DNA of 64,000 nucleotides, from NCBI RefSeq assembly GCF_039555335.1, contig NC_092637.1, forward strand, positions 42,424,990 through 42,488,989, written 5' to 3'. Below are positions 21,960-34,454 of the stretch, piece by piece; the first letter of the stretch is position 1; the number at the start of each line of letters is the position of its first letter. The notes under the pieces were generated by a model. The model did no database searches, was not told where the DNA came from, and worked only from the letters and a program-made list of their open reading frames with translations. Both the position numbers and the translations under genes were made by a program. Source of the stretch: Amphiura filiformis. Taxonomy: Eukaryota > Echinodermata > Ophiuroidea > Amphilepidida > Amphiuridae.

Positions 21960-22097
21960 AAGTGTCAATTCTGCCCCACCAAGCTTCAGCCGCAAATGCA
22001 ACTGATGTGCAACAATATTTCAGATCAGCAACAGTTTGGGGCCTAATGCCTGTAACAAAATATGAAGTTAGAGTGGTGGCAGCGTCCAAATCTAGAG
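21960..22097 (+). CDS. Gene 1, FN3 C-terminal half exon
   Basis: 46 codons, phase 1/1, with ATVWGLMPVTKYEVRVVAAS at its end. This is the 'L..LxPxTxYxVRVxA' E-F-G strand signature of a fibronectin type III domain. The acceptor (AAATTTAG) is weak. The donor leads into a gap of only 23 nt before the next FN3 exon, too short for an ordinary intron. The equivalent in gene 2 has an in-frame stop. Expression is uncertain. Confidence 0.5.
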
Positions 22098-22120
22098 GTG
22101 ATATTTTATTTCTTACTCAG

Positions 22121-22399
22121 ATCCAAATATTATATATGACGGATGGTTACAAGTGCAGATTAGAAATCTTACAGTGCATTGGAGCTGGCCTCCTGAATTA
22201 CCAGTAGATGGCTTTCAGATTGAATACAGGTTGTCAGGAACTGATACATGGAATGTCATACATGCCGAGGCAAACGAAAGAATGGTATCGTTGCAAGGAG
22301 TAACCATAGGAAAGGGGTATGACGTACGGATATCTAGTATTCCACATGGCACCACTGTGATGCCACCCCCTGGCACTGTCATGCCAACTACAACAACAG
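22121..22399 (+). CDS. Gene 1, FN3 exon
   Basis: 93 codons, phase 1/1, between TTTCTTACTCAG and G|GTTTGT. Reads NLTVHWSWPPELPVDGFQIE, then W-N-V and VRISSIPHGTT. Conserved B-strand Trp, C-strand Tyr and F-strand region mark a fibronectin III domain. It ends in a Pro/Thr linker (PPPGTVMPTTTT). Related exons: 23700, 49708, 52005, 52335. Confidence 0.72.
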
Positions 22400-23699
22400 G
22401 TTTGTGAAATAGTTAAGCAATAGTTTGGGCTCACTGGATTTGTAAGATGTACATCAGAGGATGATTTAAGCACTACCCATCACGCCACTGTGTTGACTTG
22501 CTGTTAGCACAGCTGTGTGAAAAAACATGACACCACTGTTCGCACACTGCATATACGTGCATGGTTAAATTTGAATTTGGACTGATATATTTACAATAAA
22601 AACACATTCAAAATGCTGGTCAATTTCACATTTTATGTTATCTACAGGTATGAATCATCCTTTATGCATACATCACTTTTGTTCTGAAATCGACCAAGTA
22701 ATAATGACACACACACAATCTTAAACAACATCTTTTGCACAGAATTCAATGGGATTTGAAAAGTAAAGTGGCAGTTGAAACTCTTGTGATAACACTTTTG
22801 CAGTGCATGATGGGGCTTCCTTAAATCGTCCTCTGGATGTACATGATGTAACCTAGGAGGCACTTAACACAAATGACCAAAAGTGTATGTTTCCCCCGGA
22901 AAAACGACCCTTTTTGTATTTCGCCGCTCCAAAAGACTTGACTTTGATAATTTAAGATATAAAAGATCCCTAAGTTGCTTATTCCTTACATAGCTGTTTT
23001 TGCAGGCGATTTTTAACAAGAAAGTCAAGAAAGACCCTTGATTTTGACTATTCGCAGCTCCAAAGATCCACTTTTACTTGTTTGCAGCTCCAAAAGACCC
23101 TATTTTAACGGTTTTCCGTCAGCTCCCAAAGACACCTCGAACTTCCGGGGTAACATACCCACCAAAAATTCATGTGTTATTGTTTCCTGAATGCTATTTC
23201 TTCGTAAACAACACCCCCACTTGAATCAAGCTCTGGCACATCAATGACCCTGAACCCTAACTCTATGAGGGTCAATATCTCAGGTTAAACATCCAGCATA
23301 GGGAGCAAGCTAACAAACACACGGAAGCATTAACATTCATAAACCTAACGCCCCATGGGGCTTTTTGGCGACGAGAAGAGAAAGAATGAAGAAAGAATAC
23401 AGATTGAAAATAAAGAAGTTGTTTACTCTGGGTGGGATTCGAATTCCTACCATGCCAAGCACATAGCAAGACACTTAGTATGGGTCTTCCGCTGGCCTGG
23501 CCAACGAAAGCATGCCTTGCTATCACTCAAGGTGATTGCGTCATCACATCACGTGGGATGCACGCACGAACAGTGCATATATCAAGCAGTATTTTGTAGT
23601 ACCTGATGTGCAACAATAATTCAGATTAACAGCAATTTGGGGCATAATACCTACTGCGACGTAACATTTTATTTGCTCTTTTATTTCTTACTCAGATTC

Positions 23700-23978
23700 A
23701 GATATTATATATTACGCAAAGATGATGGTATATGAAAATCCTATAGCGCGTTGGTACTGGCCTTTAGAGTTTCCGGTAAATGGCTTTCAGATTGAAAATA
23801 GATTGTCAGGAACTGATACATGGAATGTCAAATATGCCGAGGCAAATGAAACAATGGTATCGTTGGTAGACATGGTAGAGCTAACAACCATAGGAAAAGA
23901 GTATGAAGTGCGGATAATAATCTACTAATAATCATGACTGTACATGTCATGCCAACCAATGCCATGCCAACTACCAAA
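23700..23978 (+). pseudogene. FN3 exon copy with stop
   Basis: Keeps acceptor TTTCTTACTCAG and most of the FN3 exon (W-Y-W-P-L-E-F-P-V-N-G-F-Q-I-E). It has diverged and hits tandem stops (TACTAATAATC) near 23925. The domain's invariant strands are otherwise recognisable. Confidence 0.7.
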
Positions 23979-23999
23979 GGTTTGTGAAATATTTAAGGG

Positions 24000-25075
24000 T
24001 AGACGAGGTATTGTTGGTCGAAGCAACCTAAAAATCGATTTTCATTATCTAGATCAATATATTATTGAAAATTAACACCTTGATGTTTTGAAAAAGTTCA
24101 TTCTACAATCGTATACTTTGCAAACTTGCTTAATTTATTGCTGTTAATGAGTTATGTTCGTTTTACAAAAGTGTTGTTGTTTCAGCCCTCTTTACAACAT
24201 AACTCAAGAACCGCAACACCTATAAAAGTATATCTGTGATATTTTAATTCTTCTACACGCTCGCTATGAATTGAGCAATGCAGTTTTTGCCAAAGCTCAC
24301 TGCCATTCGTAAGATGCTGTGAACTACCAAATCACAACAGTTTAAAATAATTAATAACCTTAGTTTGGACTCATGGTTACGTCGTATATGGAGAGCCCGG
24401 TTCAGTAGCTCACTCGGGTGGTCCCAGAGTGCTTTCCAGCACTTTTCAGTGCTAGAATAATCTGTAATAATACTATAGTTTCAGAGAAGATGTAAAGAAA
24501 GGAGATAGATCCAGCTATCCTCAAACAAAATATGTGTGTTGCCGCTCATTCAAAAGCAATCACGCTATTTAGGTTTAACAATAAAATACAACAAAAGGGT
24601 TCGAACCCATAACGGGTGTGATACACAAGTTCCTGCTTACTAGTTTTAGGGAAAGGTCAGTGTCTGTATATCATCAATACTATGCATACCATGCATGCAG
24701 ATCCTAACATCCAGTTTATTTCAAATAAAATATGACCGAAGTTCCATGGCAAATAATATTTTGCACGCTTGGTTACGCTTTCAACCTCTACGATTTATGA
24801 TACAGCCTATTTTCAATTGTCAAAATATCTTTATTAGGTTTGCAGGAAATGACAGGAAAATACATAAAACAATAAAATATAGATGATCAAAAATCATCCC
24901 TTTTCTAACAAAATCCTAAAACACTCTCCTAAATAATTAATATATGTTCCAAAATGGGCGGATTTTTTTGGAATCTTTACAAAACTACATTTCTTTCTTA
25001 TAGTATCCACGTGTGGCATTCCTTCAGAGCAACATCAGGTACTTAAACACACGTGTCATACTTTCAAGGGATTCT
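24000..25075. other. Intergenic, no gene seen
   Basis: AT-rich. A tRNA-like B-box phrase (GGGTTCGAACCC) at about 24599-24610 suggests a SINE remnant. Otherwise nothing supported. Confidence 0.4.
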
Positions 25076-25078
25076 CTA

Positions 25079-25383
25079 TACGCTGGCGAAGTTACGTAAT
25101 AATCGGATTAACTACCATAGCAATAGGTGAAAACAATTTTTGAATATACCGCGCTGCACTGATATGTTCAAGCGGTACCTCTGCATTGAACCATATCATA
25201 TTGATCACTTGCCCCTGTAAGATAAGTATCTTTGAAAAGACCAGTATTGTATTCAATCTATGATTGCAGACATACACAGGTGGTGAGTGTAACCTGCTTG
25301 TAGTGCAGCGCGATATGTTCAAAATTGTTTTCACCTATCGCTATGGTAATTAATCCGATTAATTACGTAACTTCGCCAGCGTA
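25079..25383. mobile_element. 305-bp MITE with TA target duplication
   Basis: Long terminal arms (about 65 bp) start TACGCTGGCGAAGTTACGTA and end in the complement, flanked by TA on both sides. The TA duplication points to a Tc1/mariner-type source, by inference. Confidence 0.8.
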
Positions 25384-26128
25384 TAGAAACATTGGATATT
25401 GTTTCAATTCTGGAGTGAAAATTAATCAACCGTAGTCGGCAACACACATCACATCAAAGGCTACTTTCAAGTAGATGTGTAACTACTTGAGAATAAAGGA
25501 CTATGAATAGGTGCGACAGGATTACCTACGGGATTATCTCAAGGATATAATTCCGTTCTCCCTCCTTCTTTTTCAACTTTCCTTTATAGTTTGCAGTTAG
25601 GTAATTAAATGTGGGCATAGACCGTGAAGAGATGGACGGTTGTCTGGACTGTGATTCTATAGAAATTTCACATTATGCTGAAATCATGTACGTCTCGCTC
25701 GCACCTGTTGGATTAGCGTGTTTGAAAGAATCGGCATTCAATCGAAGTACATACTTTGTCTCTGACACAGTTACGACTGCAATGTAAACTCTGTTGTTAC
25801 AAAACAATTATATTTACAAGAAATGCTACGGTAAAAAACGCTTATTTGATGCAGTTTCAAGTTAATTAAATAAATACGTATCTTCGCCGTTTCGATTTAT
25901 CTAACAAAACCTGTTACTCTGGCATTGAATAAATTTCACTTTGCGTTATATAAGCCTTGGTCTCAACGTCATGCTTGCACGGATGCTCAGAGCACAACAT
26001 TCCATTGGTTTGCGACTGATAATACAATTGAGTGGACAAGAGTTGGGTTATTTACCTTTTGTAAGGTAAATCGATTGATGGCAGGTTTGAAGACTATCTG
26101 GTCTTTGTGTTCAGGCGAGACAATCATA

Positions 26129-26278
26129 GAGCGTGTTTATAGTGAGCCAGATTATGCGGTATTTAGCTGGACTGCCACGCAGTCTATATTTGTTTATGTT
26201 TTACTAACCATTGCAAATCTAGACTACGCGGTAGTTTAGCTAAATAACCGCATAATCTGTCTCACTATAAACACGCTC
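26129..26278. mobile_element. 150-bp element with GAGCGTGTTTATAGTG ends
   Basis: A foldback starting GAGCGTGTTTATAGTGAG and ending in the complement, with ATA on both sides. Its inside is nearly palindromic (GATTATGCGGTA-TTTAGC against GCTAAATAACCGCATAATC). Confidence 0.8.
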
Positions 26279-26281
26279 ATA

Positions 26282-26835
26282 GAGCGTGTTTATAGTGAGC
26301 CAGATTATCCGGTATTTAGCGTATAAGTACATCTTATACGGTATTGGTCGCCACTATAAACAGACCAATAGCGCTATTTGCCGCACATATTATACGGAAC
26401 TGATATCCTTCGATATCGATGGATATTGCAGTACATTCATTCCGTATACGGCCACTATAAACAGACAGGGATTAACGATACCGTTATTCAAGGAAGTGGA
26501 GCAGGGTTATATAACTCTCCGAGCTCAAATTTGTCACTGTAATAACACATCACCTACAAAATGGTACGGTACTGTAGCAATTATGTTTAAAAAATAGGCC
26601 GGTATCGTTTCCACGGCAAACTATTTGAAACTGGCATCATATTTGTGTCTCCCACATTGCATTGCGGTGACCTCGAACACGCTGAGTTCAACCACCTCGG
26701 ATTCAGAATAGCGTTATTGAGCTCTATTGATTGCCACTATAAACAGTCGAGATAACGGATAAGTCACATTCCATTCTAATCCCGTATGCGTATAAGAATA
26801 CCGTATAAATACCGTACACCACTATAAACACGCTC
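26282..26835. mobile_element. 554-bp element of the same family, in tandem
   Basis: Same GAGCGTGTTTATAGTG ends, separated from the previous element by one ATA and followed by ATA. The motif CCACTATAAACAG recurs at least three more times inside, oriented like the ends. Confidence 0.8.
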
Positions 26836-26984
26836 ATAGCTTCGAAGGATATGCTGCAGATGACCGTCCATGTCTTCACGGTCTATGATGTGGGTAACAA
26901 TTGTAGATAAGTATAATAATAAAAACTACCCTTTGATAATAAAGACAATTCATATTGAAATAGTGGTTGTGCATGGAATTATAG

Positions 26985-27060
26985 ATTGGCTCCAAACAAA
27001 GGATTTGAACCGGCGTCCTTCACCGTAATTATGGTGCAGTGCAGTCCATTCAATCAAATG
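26985..27060 (-). ncRNA. tRNA-like (SINE head) remnant
   Basis: On the minus strand, GCCGGTTCAAATCC fits a Pol III B box and T-arm, and CACC...GGTG could be an anticodon stem. The D-arm is poor, so this is probably a SINE or tRNA pseudogene. Confidence 0.28.
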
Positions 27061-27616
27061 TTGTCATCAACCTATTTGATCGTCGTGCATTTGTTATGTG
27101 TGCGAGACGAACTGTCGCGATATATTGCACTCATGATTTTGTTGAATGTATTTGAGTAACTCGCCATATTTAGGATACGTCATATGCACAAGCTTTATTC
27201 CAAAGAAGTAGTTTTTACGCTAGAACATGGCTATATTTTATTTACATTCTTTATTAATATTTTGTAAACATTTTAAACTTTACAAAATAATTCAGGCTAT
27301 TTCTTTAACTTATTTCTACAGGGTCAGCCTAAACAGATCAACAAATTGAACTACACTACACAGAGGACTTCAGTCCACCTAGAATTATATTATTTGTCAG
27401 ATGACTTACTATACTATACTATAACTTGTCTTGCATAAAAGTGGCACGAAATGCGTTGTAGGACATTTAAATTAATTTAATAACTCGGCAACGATAACTG
27501 TTACGTAATGGGATATAACAGACAATAAGCTGGAATAAGAGAAAGTTGTACTTTTAGATGCTTTTGTAAACTAAGAGAAAAGAGAATCTGTTTATAATAA
27601 TTATTGTGCATAGACT

Positions 27617-27931
27617 TCCCAGTAAACACAAAACGTACTTAAAACATTTTATGGGTTTGGGTTTTTGGCACATGTAAAAGCGTTTTAATGACATTAAATG
27701 ATGGGTTATATAAAAGGCCGTAAAAACGTTTTAAACCCTTTTGATTGTAAACACACCAAAATATTTTTAAAAGGTTTTCAAAATGTATTTTGTCAATACT
27801 TAAATAAAAATATGTTAGAATATTTGCAGTAATGTTTTTGAATGTTATGAAAACGTTTTATACCCTTTATATAACCCAACATTTAAACGTTTTCTGGCAA
27901 GATTTCGAAAACGTTTCGTGTTTGCTGTGTT
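27617..27931. mobile_element. AAACGTTTT-rich MITE-like repeat
   Basis: Ends AGTAAACACAAAACGT and ACGTTTCGTGTTTGCTGTGT are roughly complementary. AACGTTTTA or its complement recurs several times inside. No coding capacity. Confidence 0.5.
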
Positions 27932-28327
27932 AGCTATATTATAGAGCCTCTGGGAAAGATGGGGAGGATAGCTCAAGAGTGTAGTAGGGGAGAGTCGATA
28001 TCGAGTGTTGGGAAGGCGGAGGAGGAGGGGAAGGGGGGCTAGGTAAGAAGTATGGGTTGTGCTTTCCGGGGAATCAACTAACAAACCGCCCCTCCCCCTC
28101 CTCAATATACGCGCATGATTTCTAGGCATCGTAGAACTCGGGGTGTAATTATATGTTGACATAAAAATATGCCACCTACGACAGAGAGCATCAACTGTCT
28201 CCTGTGTTAACTGATATCCAATAATGATTACGGTAACATAATAGGCCATTATATACTTATAATTATATAATAATAATAACAATAATGATAATTATAATAA
28301 CAACAAAGACTTAATATAGCACATTGA

Positions 28328-29517
28328 GGGGGTACTACACCCATTGATTTTTTTTTTTTTTTTTTTGCATTTTGTGAAGAAATTACAAAAAAAAAATGGA
28401 CAAAGTGGTATGCAAAATGAAGGGGCAAATCTTCTCGTTTTATTGGTGGCATCGGTATCAACGTAGCTTACATGCTTTTAAAAGTAGAAGCCAAAAGGTG
28501 GTACATCACTGATGATTTAAATTCACTTCATTTTGGAAAGCTTACTATCAACGGATTTCGTTAAAATTTTGGATATGTGTTGCTAACACGTTAGGGAAAT
28601 AAAGTTGATATGTAAAATGGGAATAAGTGGTTCCTGATTTCTTTTATGACTTCATGAACTTGGTGCTCCACAACTATCAAAAAGGAACTGGTTAAAATGC
28701 TTCTATTTTCAATGTTGAGCTATATTTTGTATTTTTAACTTGCGACATTATTTCACTGAAACTTAATTAAGCCACAGGTAACAGGTTACCACAACCATAC
28801 TACAGCAATGTTGAAAAAAATTGTATTTCTTGTCACCTATACCACCATATTGGGTAGTTTTCCGTAAGCTTAACGTTTGTGATTTTGGTAACTATTTTAT
28901 ATTTATTTGTGAAATCCATCGCAACTAGGCATTCTAAATTGTACTCACCATTTACATCCCAAGGTATATTAGTATATCCACCTTGCACTTCTCGATATAT
29001 ATCCAGTTAAAGACAGAATATCAAAATTATTCCTCATTATGATATCACAAACTCTCACATGTGTATTCAAAATTGATGCTTAAATTTGACCTGACCCAAT
29101 TGACCTATAACCTGACATACGGTGACCTAATAGCCTTTTCTTCTCCTAACAACACATTATAATATTATTGACTAATGACTATACTTCCATTGTGTAAGTG
29201 TTTATATATTTTGCATGCACCACTAGATTTTCTATAGAGAGTATAACAAAGGATTTAATGTATTCTATTCATGTACCCTACTTGAACATGCTGAATAAAT
29301 CATGGTTTGTTATGAAACACGCATCTGAGTAACTAGGATACAGTAAACAAAATATATATAGGGCTAAAATGACTTACTACAATTGTTTAAAAGCACTTTT
29401 TTTCTTCTTTTTTCATATTTTTTTTTATTTCACATGATCCGTGCATATATCGCCTAGCTATAAATGAAAAAATATTTATTTAGACCAATCAAACCAATAT
29501 ATGGGTGTAGTACGCCC
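28328..29517. mobile_element. 1.2-kb element with TTAA-type target
   Basis: Ends GGGGGTACTACACCCAT and ATGGGTGTAGTACGCCC are inverted. Outside them are TTGA (28324-28327) and TTAA (29518-29521), read as a TTAA duplication with one change. TTAA targets are used by piggyBac and Kolobok transposons; which applies is inference. No transposase is visible. Confidence 0.6.
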
Positions 29518-29521
29518 TTAA

Positions 29522-29880
29522 GCAAAGGCATCTGTGCGCTTTACACGATAAAAACACTGATAGTAATTACAAAAGAAAACTAGCTAAAAGTATTAAAGCA
29601 ATTACAATCTACAGTAAACACAAGAAAGAATATTAAACACAACCACCGAAAAAATAATGTAAGTCGGCGAAAATCGGCAACTGATTGCACGTGAAACATA
29701 TAATGTATAGACCTACCCTATACTGTGTCTTCCAAGCACAATAATGTTATGATTGCAGACGAGATCTGCTCCACTTTTTAATTCCTTGATTTTTGGCTTC
29801 TGAACAAAAGAGAAACCAAAACTTATTCATATCATTCCATTTTGTGTAGGCCTACCCATGTTTACAAATAGGATTCCCAC
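29522..29880. other. Intergenic, nothing recognised
   Basis: AT-rich sequence between the TTAA-type element and the first recognisable LINE codons. It may include the LINE's 5' leader. Confidence 0.4.
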
Positions 29881-30207
29881 ATTTACATGACTAGTGACAT
29901 GAACAAACACTTCTCAATAGCTTCCATGAATTGTCGAGGTTTAGCCAATGTAAAAAAACGTAGAGATGTACTTCACTTTTTAAGGAAGAAAAACCATTCT
30001 TTATATTGTCTACAGGACACTCATTTTGTAAAAGATGTTGAAAATATAATTCGTTCTGAATGGGGATTTGATCGCTATTTTAGTTCATATAAAAGCAACG
30101 CAAGGGGCGTGGCAATATTATTCAATAATAATTTTGAATATAAAGTTAATCAGTTTAAGTGCGATACAAAAGGAAATATGCTTGTAATTGATATTGTAAT
30201 AAATAAT

Positions 30208-30828
30208 TGAATATATGAATACAAAAACCACCTAAGTCCATACTTAAACCAAATTGAGTTAAGCATGGGAAAGTGTTCCTTTACATAGGCCTGTCATATG
30301 TATGAAAGAACAACTCAAATTCATCCTCTGTGTCTATTGAGCATGTGAAAAATAGCATGTATGAAAGAATCACCCAATTCCATGATTTGAGTCTTGTAAC
30401 ACATTGATTAAAATCCAGTATGTATAAAAGTCCACTTGTAACACATTCATTGCTAGAGAGTGACTTTTGAAAAAAAATGGGTTTAATAAAGGAAAGTGTG
30501 TGGTTTATATTACATGGCAGAATGCTTATCAACATTATACATACCTGTGCGCTTTATTTTGTATTATCTTACTAGTGGTAATCTCATTCTAACATTGTTG
30601 TCTTTGTATATGATTCAAACAACCACCTAAGTCCAAAATTTAAAATGAACCCCACGAAGTCCCTGAAATGCTAATCGTCATACCTAATACAGGTTAATCC
30701 ACTCATTTGCACGTAAAACTTACCATATTGACCAGGTAAATCTAACTGAAGGAATTAAAATGATACACAGGTTTTTCTCTCAAAATCACTTCCCATGGAC
30801 TTAGGTGGCTTTTGTATTCATGTATTCA
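30208..30828. mobile_element. 621-bp inverted-terminal DNA element, copy B (inside the LINE)
   Basis: Same family as 5487-6109 in reverse orientation, with ends TGAATATATGAATACAAAA and the complement. AT is duplicated at 30206-30207 and 30829-30830. Removing it with one AT restores the endonuclease phrase VIDIVINN-CNITLINIYGP, so it is younger than the LINE. Confidence 0.9.
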
Positions 30829-33800
30829 ATTGCAATATAACATTGATTAATATATATGGTCCCAATAACGATGAACCAGAGTTCTATGATAATTTATACA
30901 ATGTAATTAATGAGTTTGATAACGAACATATAATTATATGCGGCGATTGGAATTTGGTAATGAATGAGGCACTTGATACTTACAATTATGTTAGAGCTAA
31001 CAATCCAAATGCAAAAAAGAGAGTGGTAGAACTTTGCAATTCATTGAATTTGACGGATGTATGGCGCATAAATAATCCAGATTTACGCAAATATACATGG
31101 CGGCAACATGATACTTTGAAACAAGCCCGTCTTGATTTTTTTTAAATATCGTCAGAATTAAATTCCAAACTATCTAAATGTGATATCAAACCAGGTTATC
31201 GTACGGACCATTCATTAGTCGATATACATCTAGATTTCAATGACATTGAGCGTGGCAAAGGCTACTGGAAGTTTAATAACTCTCTTTTAAAGGATACAGA
31301 ATATGTTAATTTGGTGAAGAAAACTATAAAAGAAGTGGTAGAGAAGTATGCGGCACCTCCATATATTTTGTCAAATTTAAACACAATCCATCCTAGAGAT
31401 ATCCAGTTTATAATCAATGATCAACTGTTTTTTGAAATGATTTTATTAGAAATTCGTGCTAAAACTATTTCTTACTCAGCTTTCAAAAAGAAAGATTTGG
31501 GAAGATTGGAGAGAGAACTTGAATCTGAGATAACAGAATTATTTACAAAGGTCGCCTCGGGTGACCACACTTTAAATGTACAATTGAATATGAAGCAAAA
31601 CGATCTTGAGAATCTGCGTAAAGATAAAATGAAGGGGGTCATGATAAGATCTAAAACTCGCTGGTTTGAGCTTGGTGAAAAACCGTCTAAATATTTTTTG
31701 AACATGGAAAAACGTAATTTAGTTAACAAAACAATAAATAGAATAGTTCGTACAGATGGTTCTGTTTTAACCAACTCAAAGGATATTCTTTCTGAGGCAA
31801 GAAATTTTTATAAAGATTTATATTCGGAATCTGAAACTGATGATAATGCTGATGTTGACTCTGTTTTTGCAAATATAAATACTCCAATCTTGTCAAACGC
31901 CCAGCGCGATAGTCTTGAGGGTCCTATAACATATAAGGAACTTTTAAATGCTCTTAAAAACAGCAAGAATGATAAATCACCTGGATCTGATGGATTTAGT
32001 TCGGAATTTTATAAAGTATTTTTCAATGATCTTGTATGGTATTTGCTTCGTTCGTTAAATTATGCGTATGAAAATGGACAACTTTCTGTAACTCAAAAAT
32101 ATGGTATAATCACTTTATTACCCAAAGGAGATAAACCACGTCAATTTTTGAAGAACTGGCGGCCTATATCCCTCCTAAATGTATCTTATAAACTCGCCTC
32201 GTCGTGCATCGCAACGAGATTAAAATCCTGCTTGTCCGATATTATACACGAACACCAAAAAGGTTTTGTCACGGGTCGATATATTGGAGAAAACATACGT
32301 TTAATGTACGACCTGATGAGTTTGGCAGAGAATAAAAATATTCCTGGCCTTTTTCTCATGATTGATTTCGAAAAGGCCTTCGATTCGGTATCACATACAT
32401 TTATAATGAAAATATTAGATAAATTCAATTTTGGCAATTCGATTAAAAAATGGATTCGTGTTTTTTATAATCAAGCTTCATCATCAGTACTAGTTAATGG
32501 ATTTCTTTCGGAATCTTTTAAGGTGGGTAGAGGATGCAGACAAGGCGACGGACTAAGTCCCTATTTATTCATCCTTTGTGCGGAAGTCCTAGGTATGATG
32601 GTTCGAAAAATCAGAATATTAAAGGTATTAGAATAGGGGATGCAGAATATCGCATATCTCAATATGCTGATGATACTGTTCTTTTTTCTTGATGGCACAG
32701 AGAAGTCAATGAATGAAGCTTTTAAAATCCTCGATTCGTTTGAAAACATGTGTGGTTTACGGGTAAATATAGACAAAACTAATGTTGTGTGGATTGGATC
32801 AAAAAGTGGTAGCAATGAAACAATTTGTGATCATTTGAACGTTAAATGGATTCATAATAATAACTGTTTTAGAGCACTAGGTATTGACTTCACTGTGTCA
32901 CTTGAAAGAATGGTGCAGATTAATTATGTAAAAACAATGGAGTCAATTCATGAATTAATTCACCAATGGTCAAGACGTAATCTTACAGTTCTGGGCCGTG
33001 TAACAATAGTTAAATCACTTATTTTATCTAAGCTTACCTTTCTGATTTTAACTTTGCCTAATCCACAATACGAGTTAATAAAAGATTTAAACCAAATAAT
33101 ATATAAATTTATATGGAAAGGTATTGATAAGGTTACAAGAAATCAAATGATCCAAGATTATGGTCAAGGAGGTGTGAGAATGGTTGATGTCCAGTCATAT
33201 ATACATGCACTAAAAATAACCTGGATTCGTAGAATCATTAAAAATGCGGAGACAGAGTGGGTAAAGCTTTTTCTTCAGACAACAGGTATAAACCGTATCC
33301 AGGACATTGAGGGTGGATCTACTAATATTATGAATTTCATGAATAATAACAATGATAAACCGAATCAATTTTGGAAAGATGTTTTTGGGCATGGTTTAGT
33401 TTTTCTAACTGTCATCAACCAACTACCAGACAGGAGGTACTGAAAAGTTCACTTTGGTACAATGAAAACATTAAAGTGGGTAAACAAAGTTTGTATTACC
33501 AGCATTGGGTTCGTAATGGTGTGATCTTGTAAATGATCTATTAAATGAGAGAGGGGCATTCCTCTTGCTGGAGGATTTTATGCGTATATTTCATGTTCGC
33601 ACAAATTTTGTTGAATACGGTGGTGTAATATTGGCGATCAAAAAGTCGTTTCCAAAATTCTTTGACAAACCTGGTGATACCCTTGTTTATCCCACTATTC
33701 CATTTCACTTTGATGTTCTCTTTAAAGATAAAAAGGGTTCCAGAAGAATATACAATATTCTTGTTTCGAAAAACAATTGTTCGTAAATATGTACAAAAAT

Positions 33801-34349
33801 GGGAAGAAAAGCTTGAAGCTACATTTGATCCTTCAAGATGGAATGTTATTTTTAATACACCCTTCAAATGTACAATAAGTACTAAACTCAGGTGGTTTCA
33901 ATTCAGAATAATTCACAGAATCCTTGGTACAAACGCATTTTTATTTAAAATTGGGATAAAAGATTCCAGTATGTGTACCTTCTGTCTGGAGGAGAGTGAA
34001 ACTTTGATTCATATGTTTTGTGATTGTCATGTGGTTAGGAAATTTTGGGATGATGAAAAGGTGGATCGAAAACAAAGTTAATATAAATCTCTCTTGGAAA
34101 AAAGATAATCTGCTTTTTGGCGTTGGTCCTAGCTATATTGTTTTGGATTTGATTCTAGTTTTATGTAGATTTCATATATATAAAATGAAAATGAAAGAAA
34201 ATAACCCTTCGATCCACATTTTCAAGAAAGAATTGCAAAATCATTATAAATTAGAAAAATATATTTACATATGTAACAATAATATTGGTTTATTTTATAA
34301 AAGATGGGGTATTTTCAATTCACTCTGTAGAGAATAAGATTTAGACCCT

Positions 34350-34454
34350 CATACACGCGGAGAGGTTTTTGCATGGCTATGTGTAGTGGCAGAACCTCGT
34401 AATGTGAGGTTCTGTACTTGCATAGCGTTGTGTGAGAGCTTCTCTGTGTGTATG
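34350..34454 (+). other. Conserved-looking stem-loop in the LINE 3' UTR
   Basis: Outer arms CATACACGCGGAGAGG and CTTCTCTGTGTGTATG pair with few mismatches. An inner hairpin CAGAACCTC/GAGGTTCTG is perfect over 9 bp. 3'-terminal stem-loops in some LINEs are bound by their own reverse transcriptase; that role here is inference. Confidence 0.55.

Larger units (their letters stand above)
25616..26887. mobile_element. Larger inverted-repeat element hosting two insertions
   Basis: CATAGACCGTGAAGA then ATGGACGGT at 25616-25640 is repeated inverted at 26863-26887, about three mismatches over 31 bp. Inside lie the paired elements at 26129-26278 and 26282-26835. The outer ends are not fully defined. 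Confidence 0.5.

Noticed and set aside
23272-23606. Overlapping frames near a GATTCGAATTCC phrase
   Set aside because: Probably a decayed tRNA-like or other repeat; the A box and arms could not be aligned.
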